From: Prorocentrum cordatum
Taxonomy: Eukaryota; Sar; Dinophyceae; Prorocentrales; Prorocentraceae
Direction: 5' to 3'
DNA length: 45,000 bases
Assembly (NCBI GenBank): GCA_963575745.1
Contig: CAUYUJ010014563.1
Span: 305,932 to 350,931, forward strand
The notes under the pieces were generated by a model. That model was not told the DNA's origin and did not search any database. It saw only the letters and a program-made list of their open reading frames with translations. Below are positions 33,501 to 40,100 of the stretch, one piece after another (positions within the stretch are counted from its first letter, which is position 1; the number at the start of each line of letters is the position of its first letter). Both the position numbers and the translations under genes were made by a program.

Positions 33501-33926
33501 TTGCTGATCTTGGCCATACCAATCCAAATCATGTTCCTTGTGTGAGCCACAAGTACATTTCCATAAGTTTATCGGTATATGAGGACAAGATGTAGCAACT
33601 TGGATATAAGAACCACTGGGATATTTACTGGATCGGTTAAACTTGATACCGAAATGACAGAGTCTCATTCGTATAATGCTTAGCTTCAAATCTTCGATAA
33701 CATCTTTGATCGGACCCTGTTTCCAGAAATACCCGGGTGGCCCCAGGATAACAATCTGCATTCTCAGAGCACGCGCTTTGATCAGGAGATTTTGTATACG
33801 TTGATAATGTGGTCCCGCCCTCTTTCCTGGAGTACGAACGTACCAATCAGAGGGTGTGGCCACCCACAACATATTGTAGTCTCCTGCCAACAAATTTCCC
33901 AAATACTGTGTTCCAGTTGAAGTCAT
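27528..33926 (-). CDS. Pol polyprotein: methyltransferase-like modules, integrase, RT, RNase H
   Basis: 2132 codons from an ATG at 33926-33924 to TAG at 27530-27528. Order: methyltransferase-like module 1 (residues ~1-140); acidic and Lys-rich linker (~260-400); module 2 (~412-602) with DMLELCGGKGG and QPSC; Cys/His cluster (~675-735); integrase (~882-1040 plus C-terminal part); reverse transcriptase (~1560-1830) with SLDINMAFLKG and KHVDDINMTG; RNase H (~1905-2075) with the D, E and D residues in SDSGY, SAETL and TIDAE. Catalytic residues of all three core enzymes are visible, so it may be active. The frame is the same as the Gag-protease frame and open through the 67 codons before the ATG. 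It is therefore probably made as a Gag-Pol fusion by UGA readthrough rather than from its own ATG. It copies the element RNA and inserts the DNA. Confidence 0.93.
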   Translation of the reverse strand: MTSTGTQYLGNLLAGDYNMLWVATPSDWYVRTPGKRAGPHYQRIQNLLIKARALRMQIVILGPPGYFWKQGPIKDVIEDLKLSIIRMRLCHFGIKFNRSSKYPSGSYIQVATSCPHIPINLWKCTCGSHKEHDLDWYGQDQQRAEFRHKTLAIIIARFLDQLDKANMIRNERSAVHLSVCTRVDKKVRHYVQCPQKGPQWDHVVRRVTTDLDANKIVQDIRIQEQPTGYNYVAPLPDGVTNISTRLCWEPPAPVLHGDGESRRPRPKRVAIVDDDRSPPPSIERCQTRPTNNFPEIPPFPDLTADSSAADLSAETALPTDARIKQKEKQKADKEAGIKPKKVPKKVEDGNDDCGEDLKGLDCSTYFNDVPLDDSDSDSESEDIFMMLPAGQPADSHADVFSMVQSLCYGRNNQVDMLELCGGKGGISILAFKRGLSSGGNLDKISMVDLGNSEVQRAVLHYLKTCFVKITILQPSCRTTGLPSYFNAQVNHDTWLKHHKEDLPHITFCGTVALLQDDLRRFFLREQPMGTWVDEIQPWKELAQRKVTCQTIIDQCTTGLKDSFGQYIRKPTQMMANKEELLAPFRGKRCPGNHVHANACNKELARAAQYTYRMQSLIVDAVQIAKDLFAYGRDPFANRERSYAFVTNSAGYDLDDPTIRRHPNGEIWRPPPGGLGCPGCVDNNYKQSPKHSRDPKMCRWYDVEPYYWDCPSCKKEYQKSNPHHTKISGQCRFAEKWKLPDNFGQPRPAGQAAPAAPAAEAAPAAEAAPAAKAAPAARARIRAPRPPRPGEGDPTAGASSHDITRAEGANGGNTGAGSSDDHRRLPQVAARRGRMEGGDPPPPPQPQAEPRPRPRLPDWTRFDVQLSLQNLRSFDPAVVQRELRKLHLRWFHAKEPKMRMILTKVGLGETRLSLIKGICDSCRECRAWDKPGNTVMPSVSLPGRFNEEVECDLFFYKQEHIVFHIIDRCIRWAAGTEIPDKTMHTVLDAYHTTWMQHGPAKILYSDGEGALNNDTAKAILKAKGTELRIRARGQHATTIEARNGILRHLIHVMGEELNRLNIPLNFTRLLHEALFASNAFTFYNEVSPYNALYGRQPAMLPDFPVLDHDQSAESSDHSREETIRRVSLEAITQATAVAKTNRALRTKTTATGEFHYKEGDLVDYHRPTTTKDDWGGWSGPYPVIRNEPDRGQVIVKVGSREVRVQYPDTRHTLYIEALMVREIGSDNTALRTVLAFIAGLPAGKPAMTFGYLPAKQGRLQMTAASRLSPKVHLALQYLIRNYFRIENVVAVRLAKSLTKLPAAPYADSCTLVHYDNDVTPGFHYYEADGTALNIYDITGSTHSRIIQCLKSRKPPAGFDRDLTKFEELADGPPPSESPPAAAPEQPPAENDGRLPTIIEETEEDLDAFVLKSWYAELMDDRTLLEADTEEVMHTVPTYMTDTQCVLVSTTCEDVQGHLPERGHPPGYDMDTSYYVPLCSTDPDSKYDLDSDEHGKYIELCFTADMSKVVLSEQQRRLLDDSSVTTMRVYVSAASKRAVVVKEDDLLTKADIQANPVKVSKALYTELKTWLDNKCFQMTDLSKASNIMTSRYVYKWKFVKNEKGEMERTIRLRLVLRGFMDLEAFDVEAFSGTARRSSQRLLASSAACNKAWIIASLDINMAFLKGLTYSELAAATGEKERVVCFTLPPGSAAVLRTLPGFESYDESKHCLRCLKPGTGTKDAPRAFSLKLRSITRSFGLQPTSYDEEFEMSSNLLTAKHVDDINMTGKEEAIDKYVKCVEDTFGKCKLNKHTYTNCAVRYNKTDDGSVTLDQDEYIKQLRPITHPELTGADPESKATKTISDMFVSLRGALAYALITQVWLMVYVVSLQRIQEPTNIQVRRLNAVTRKLQAGPKKIVYQAMTPTGEVDLHSDSGYRRLNGDEDDEVKGYGIRGANLLRRGHTQAGKPVVHLVDAYCKSHRLQVRSSYSAETLAAAHNLEDCYPTIVTLHELHSGPLTPTQLKNILEMGGLCIKVTLTIDAESVFKSLSSKDLKKPTECTLLGHISWIRQMMERGIVESVQWCDTRDMTADGHTKGSIDRALLLQVMAGQQSFKHELKKHAPYRAGRSSQDGPASRASGETRGQVRFNSEETRR
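27700..28215 (-). other. RNase H domain of Pol
   Basis: Copia-type RNase H. The first Asp is in DLHSDSGYRR (about 28208-28180), the Glu in SSYSAETLAA (about 28042-28013), the second Asp in TIDAESVFKSL (about 27883-27851), and the C-terminal motif is TRDMTADGHTKG (about 27750-27712). It removes template RNA during reverse transcription. Confidence 0.85.
28440..29250 (-). other. reverse transcriptase domain of Pol (copia type)
   Basis: Begins near ALYTELKTWLDNKCFQM and YVYKWKFVKNEKGE. The first catalytic Asp is in SLDINMAFLKG (about 28970-28938). LKPGTGTKDAPRAF corresponds to the usual L-x-G-L-x-Q-A-P-R-x-W. The paired Asp motif is HVDD (about 28663-28634), where copia elements usually have YVDD. 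Confidence 0.92.
30280..31290 (-). other. integrase domain of Pol
   Basis: HHCC zinc finger (LHLRWFHAKEP then CDSCREC, about 31275-31150). Catalytic D-D-E: VECDLFF (about 31088), YSDGEGAL (about 30915) and TIEARNG (about 30815), with 33 residues between the second Asp and the Glu. A C-terminal module contains KEGDLVDYHRP and GWSGPYPVI (about 30470-30370). It inserts the DNA copy into the genome. Confidence 0.9.
31725..31905 (-). other. Cys/His cluster before integrase
   Basis: CPGC, then CRWYDVEPYYWDCPSC, then H-H and C spread over about 55 residues, as in a zinc-binding module. Its role is unknown. Confidence 0.5.
32100..32690 (-). other. methyltransferase-like module 2 of Pol
   Basis: VDMLELCGGKGGISILAF resembles the SAM-binding loop of cytosine methyltransferases (D-x-F-x-G-x-G-G). 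QPSCRTTG sits where the catalytic P-C motif belongs and keeps the Cys. FFLREQPMGTW resembles the E-N-V/E-N-P motif with the Glu kept. It ends IRKPTQMMANK...CPGNHVH. The loosened motifs leave open whether it is active. Confidence 0.5.
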
Positions 33927-34060
33927 TACCTCATTATGGGTAATCCGGTCGCATATATATCCACGGGTTCGGAGTTCAGCGCAAGCTGTGCGAATATCTT
34001 CGATGACAAGACATTTTGAATGATATTTTTCCTCTCGGGCCTCAGCGCGGCCAACGTATG
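33500..34060 (-). other. methyltransferase-like module 1 of Pol
   Basis: A second copy of the C-terminal half of the same module. ILGPPGYFW is followed by CHFGIKFNRSSKYPSGSYIQ, VATS and LWKCTCGSHKEHDLDW, paralleling C-x-x-G-L-K...KPT...C-P-G-N-H-V-H in module 2. Its N-terminal part appears to extend upstream of the ATG at 33926, into the readthrough segment. Confidence 0.4.
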
Positions 34061-34127
34061 TAGCGAGGAGGCCGGTATTCGGCTTCTCTTCGCAAGCGAG
34101 CGCCGCCGGCGCGCCCGCCTGCCCCCG

Positions 34128-34130
34128 TCA
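34128..34130 (-). other. in-frame UGA separating Gag-Pro from Pol
   Basis: The stop TGA (34130-34128) is followed by CGG. All 67 codons down to the Pol ATG at 33926 are open in the same frame. UGA followed by C, and UGA-CGG in particular, is a known leaky context. Fifteen bases downstream a hairpin can form, GCGCC-GGC-GGCGC (34112-34100). The protease lies upstream and the replication enzymes downstream, the usual division for readthrough control of the Gag:Pol ratio. Confidence 0.65.
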
Positions 34131-37100
34131 GCGGCGGTCGTGTGACCACGTTGCCGTCTGACTCGGGGGCATGCTGTTAGCGGATGGCTCCGCAGGAGGC
34201 GCTGGTGCGGCTACGCTCACGATCTCCACGCGGGTTGGCCCCGCAGAGTCCGACGAACCTCCGCCCGTGTAGCTTGGTGGTGGTGGCGGTGACGCGGGTG
34301 GCCCCGCTTGGTTCTCAGGCGTCCATTTATTCACCGCCTCCTGGACTGCCCAGAATATCTTAGACTTCAGGGCATCCTTCATATGTGGCCAGGTCCCTTC
34401 GGGACACTGTTGGCCCTCCCACCAGCTGTTCAGCGTCCTGTCCACGATCAAACGGGTCGTGTCTTCCAGGAGCTGCTTGTCGAGGTACGGCTCGACAATG
34501 TACGTATCGGTCGTGACGGTCATGGACTGTCCCGTCGCGGGTTGCCCCGCTGTGGTTTCGGCGGGTGGCCCCGCACTTACTCCGGCGGGTGGCCCCGCAC
34601 CGACGGGATCCTCTTCGTTCTCCGTCTCGGTGTAGCCATCTCGACTGCTGCGGATTGTGAAGGTGTTCGTGACCGTCTGGCTTTTAGCCCCGTCATACAA
34701 ACCGCAGGGAATCGCGAGATGTCCCGAGGGAGTTTTCTTCGCCTTCAGGACCTTGGCGCCCCTTCCCAGCTTCAGGGTGTAGTCACCGCTGGGGAAGATA
34801 ACCTTCTGGTAGCCTGGCTTCAGCACGATGATCGTGTCACGTGCTTCCATGGCTCCTAGGCCCCAGATGGCCGGGAGATTGGCACCCGAGCCTTCTGCGA
34901 TGTTGGAGGCATACTCCTCGATGCGGGGGCTTGCCTCATTGGCATATTGCACCCCGATCTTGAAGTTGCCCATCTTCCGACATATCGCAGCGCCCTCACC
35001 GACACCATTGATGTAGAGGGTCTTGCTCAGGGTGCATATGGCAGGTCTGTGATTGTACCTGGCCATAATCTCCTGGAAGGTTCGCGCCGTATTGGCTCCA
35101 ATGATGTTCACGTTGGACCCAATGTCTAGCATGAACGAGATGCAGGGCATACCGTCTTCGTCAGGAAAGAATGTCCCATTTCGCGCTGCCAGAGCCATTG
35201 TACCATGGTCATTGGTGTGGTACGTGATCTGCGAACCGAGTGTACCTTTCAACAGGCGCTGTTCAAGCACCCATTGACTCATGGTTAACTCGGTGCACCA
35301 CATCTGCTCATATTGGCGGCGCTCCTCCACGGTAATTGGTTCCTGTTCAAGAACCCAATAATTCGCAGATAGTGTGGACATCCATTCACCTCCTGGCGGC
35401 AGCGTGTCCGTGTCGTCACGTGCATAGGTCAGCCCCTCTGTATCGATCATGAATGTGGCATGGAACTGGGCTGCCTCCGCGCTCTCAGCGCTTGCCCGGC
35501 TCCTAGCGCTGACCGGGCTTGCCACACGCGAGGTCCTGGTTGATCCAGTTGGCCTTCGAGTCCCGCCTCCGCTCCTGCCACTCCGCCTGATGTTGGCCTC
35601 CATTGCCCTCAGGAAACCTGGATTTGGAGGTCCATTTGCGGGTGGCCCCGCTTTAGCGGCGGGAGCCGCTTCAGCGGGTGGCCCCGCAGCTGGGGGCTCC
35701 TGCGCTCGAAGCGTAGGCAGGATTGGCATCTGGATGCCTTGCTCTGGCGCTGGCCAGGGGTATGCCTGTGCAGCTGGGGCACGTGCGGATGGCTCCGCCG
35801 ATTGTGCGGCTCGAGCCTCCAGCGCCTCCACTGCTTCCCGTAGCCGACGCATTTCCCGGGCATCTGCCACGTACCTTTCCTGCTGGCGCGCTTGTTCTGA
35901 TTCAGCGTCGCGCTGTCCAGCATACGGGAAGTGCGCTATAACTATGCCCGGCCCACGACATACAGCGCAGGGGGCCTCGTTCGGCGCACCTGGCCGCTGA
36001 TTGCGGACGTGCTGCTGTGCAACACGATCCCAGCATATATCGTGGAAGAAGTGCCCACACGCCAGTCTCCACACTATAGTGCCCATCTCGTAGTTGTCCA
36101 TACAGATTGGGCACTGTGTGAAGTTGTAGTCTGAAATGACTGGAGCAGGCACGTCTGGGCGAGTCCGAGCTTGGCGCTCGAAAGTGGTTTCGCCCTCCCG
36201 ATATGGCGTCGGTGGCGGCCGTCTATCTGTCCGTTCAGCGGGTGGCCCCGCGTCTGCGGGTGTCCCCGCTTGGGTCTCACGCTCAATCCTTCTCTGGATC
36301 GCGCGTTGTTGGCGCAGCCTGGTGTTGTCCCGAGCCTGCTGCCTAGATGCCAGTATCGCTTGCTGCGTGTTGTGCACGTCGCGGATGTAGTCTGGCATGC
36401 TGCCCATAGCGGCTGGCACCGCGAGACCAGCTGGCTGAACTACGGTCTCGGGGTCCGTCGGCGTGGGCATGTAGGCGTAGTGCGGCATAGACTGCGCATC
36501 GACCGCTCGTGTAAACTGCAAACGAAACATCTCATTGGCAAGATTCCGAGTGTATTCGTTCGCAGGTGGCCCCGCAATCATAGGAGTGTTATTCATCTGC
36601 GCGTAGTACTCCGGGTACATCGGCGCGTCCATGGCCTGTGCCTCTGCTGGTCCATGATTGTCCCATCCATATATTGGGTGTGATGCTATTCCTGGAATAA
36701 ACACCTGTCGATATGGATTCGTGGGATCAGCATTTGGAGCATCTTCAGAAGTCCAGCTCCAGAGAGGCCGAAAGTCGCCATGATTCGTAACATCTATGTT
36801 GCGGTTCCGCAACAGGCTGGGCACTCTATCAGCTTGTTGCTGCAGAAAGGTAGCCTGTGCTCTTAAGTTGGCTGCCCGACGTTCGTAGTCTGAACCTTGC
36901 TGTCCGTCAGCGGGTGGCCCCGCATGTGCGGGTGGCTCCGCAGGCGTTCGCTCGGCGGGTGTCCCCGCAGCCGCTCCTCCTTCACTACCCCTCGGAGTGC
37001 CAAAGGGAGTGGTCGCCTGGAGTGCTGCTGCGAGCGCCGGATTCCCGCGAATCGCCTGGAGTCTTTGCCACAAGCTGTTCTCGCTCGTTTCAGACGGCGG

Positions 37101-40100
37101 AGTCCGAAACGGCGAGCCACCATCTGAACCGCCCATAGGGACAAACCTCGCACCTCCAGCCTGCTGCGGAGGGCGTTGTGGTTGTGGTCCTAGGACGCCT
37201 GGTGGCCCCGCAGGAGTGCGCAGGTTCCTCTGCTGTGCGTCTTGGATACCTGTATGCACTGCCCACGGGTCAGCACGATATAGCTGATCGGTCAGTCCAG
37301 AGACGTCGGCTGGTGTCAAATAGCTGTTGAGGGCCTGGACCCATGTCTGCTGGTCCGGCCTCCAAGGAGATGCTACCGTTGCTACTGGTGTGACCACTTG
37401 TTGCCATGAACCGTCCGAGGTGTCTACCGCGGGTGTCCCCGCACCTGCGGGTGGCCCCGCTTCAGGCATGACCTCGTCTTCCTGGGCATTCATCATGAGG
37501 ACTGTCTGTGTGTCGTACGGTCGTGGAGCAACATCTTGCTCGGTCATGATCAAATTGAATGGGCGACCGTCCGTCTTAGTCCAGCCCTTTAGGTACATGG
37601 CGTGATCTTCCATTACACCCAGAGTTCTGTCACACATTTTAAGTGGCAGGTAGTCATCGGTGCGAATCCTGTCCGCGGGTTGGCCCCGCCTCCGCGACTT
37701 GTCATAAGCCAGCGGATTGCTCCAGGCTTCGCCGACCCGATATTTCGCAATGCTCACAATCTGGAGGATATGATCGGGCGGTATACGTCCGTCGTGGCCC
37801 CGTGTCATGACTATGTCATTTGCTGATCTCCATAGGGAGAAGCCACTGGACAGCATCTTGTTGATGCTGCAGAATATGAGCACCTCCGAGTCAGGACGGA
37901 TGCCCGATTGAATCCTCGGGTCGCCCGGGAGGTAGGGGCAGCCGTGCACAAATTGGCGCCCCCCCTTCCTTTTAGGGTTGTCCTGTGCGAGGCATGAAAG
38001 GCCATTAGCAAGGATGTCCTTGACATACTCCCACTGTGTCCCGTGGATGAAATATACTGGGTCGTCTGGTTCTTTCATCCATGTTGTGATCGGCTTATAA
38101 AGCGACTCGGGACAGTGGATGCCTGGACTGCTGTGGCCGTTCGTGGCTCTGATGAAGTACTGTGGCCTGCGTGCCGTTGGTCGAAACCTGGGAGGCAGCA
38201 GCATGCTGTCATCAACGCACTTCATCTGGAGCCTGCCCTTCTGCATGCCGTGATGGTCAATCATCTCACAGCAGTTTAGCAGCACCCAATACACGTATGA
38301 CGTGTGGGGCCTGCCCTTGATCAGCACCTCGTGCATTTCACGATAGCCTTTCCACTGATCATTTTCAGTCCAGTTTGTCAGCAGATCGTCAACAACAACC
38401 CAGCCATCGTATGGATCGAAAGTGCTAATCTTTTCGAAGTGTCGGCTGAATCCGTCCTTCCAATATGGACTATGGCGTAGGGCTGTAGAGAACCATATTG
38501 ACACCTTGGTCATTTGCCCTTCGCGCGGCAAAGTCGGATCCATGCCGAACCTCTCCATGACCTTCATGAGCTCTGCCTTATGCTGCGCGACGCGCAATGG
38601 CGGCCTGTCTCGCAACATATTTCCCACGGCTTGTTGTTCACGTTCCCAGTCGTTGCGGCACTCGAAGTTACGACGATCAGGGCAATTAATGACCTCGTAT
38701 CGGTCTGTATCGTCTCGAGTGACTCGTGGGTTTATGGTGCGCTTCGGGCCTTTGCCTTCAATGCCTTGCCAATATTCCATGGCTCCCAGAGGGATGTTCC
38801 TAAGAACAGACATTACTGGCTGCCAGCGTGCGGGTGGCCCCGCTAATGCAGCTGGCGGCGCTTTAACGGGTGGCCCAGCAGAGCCTGCGGCTGACGAGGC
38901 AGCTCCAGCGGATGACTCCGCGCCAGGGTGCGGGTGACCTTGGTCAGCCACTGCATCATCGGCTAGTTTCTGTCGGTCGCCAAATTCTTTGAGGACTTTG
39001 AAGCGTTCTTCTCTTGAGAGAGTGCCTTCTGCGGGTGTCCCCGCTGCTGCAGCTGGCGCCGCTTTAGCGGGTGGCCCCGCAGAGCCCTTGTCCTCCTTAG
39101 CCTTGGCGGCTGCTTCTGCCCGCACCGACCTCATCCCAGCTTCGGGCTTCGGCTGTGCTTTCATTCGTGCCGAACCTGGTCGTGGTGCAAGGCGCGGCTG
39201 ATGCAGAGTTGGAGTCCAGTCACCTCGGAAAGCTGCCTGAGGCTTGTCGCGAACTTCGTCCTTGACATCGCCTTGGGTCGCCGGTGGCATCGGGGTCGAT
39301 GGTCCAGCAAAAGCCTTCCTCCTCTCCGTCACGGACAGACCGGGAGGATCTACCAGCTCAGGGTCGTCCGTCTTGGCGATCCCTCTGGCCTTCGCCCGCC
39401 CCTGTGTGCCTTCGGGGCTCTTGGACGGGTGCCTTTTCGCAGGAGTCGGTGAAGACGAGGAGTCGGCTTCAGGTCTTGGAGGTGGTCTGCTGCCCTTGCC
39501 CGGTTGTGGACCAGGAGGGTCTTTAGGAGGGCCTTCTGGCTGGCCATGATCATGGGTGATCTGCCTCATCTGGTCGATGTCGGCAGTACCTTTTATGGCT
39601 AGCTTATACTTGCCATTTTCGCGGCGGTGAATTACCCTCGTGCAAAACCACTTCTGCGCCGAAGAGCTGCAGCACCAGCAGGCGCATCCATCAGGGAATG
39701 GGTTCTCTGAGCCGTCTTCCGCCGCCCATTCTTCGTTCAGTTCGGTGTGGTCAGTGCCGGCGGCGGACCCAGCAGCAGATGCAACAGCTATCCAATCTTC
39801 GTCCGCGGACCCAGCGGCTGGCGCCGCGTCTGCGGGTGACCCCGCTTCTTTGCTGGATCCTGCGGGTGACCCCGCCTCTTTATGGAATCGGCGGTTCCAT
39901 TCCTTGAGGCGATGGTCATTGGGAAGCTGTACCCAATTTTCCCTGACAGTGTTGGCAACCTCTTCGGTCATAGGGACGCGATCGGCTTCTGTGATGCGCT
40001 TTCCTCCTCCAGGGACCTCCTTGTTAGGATCATGGACGTTGCCAGCGTCATCTCCATGAGACCAATTCCACGGGGTCTCACCGTGATGAGGACTCCTGGA

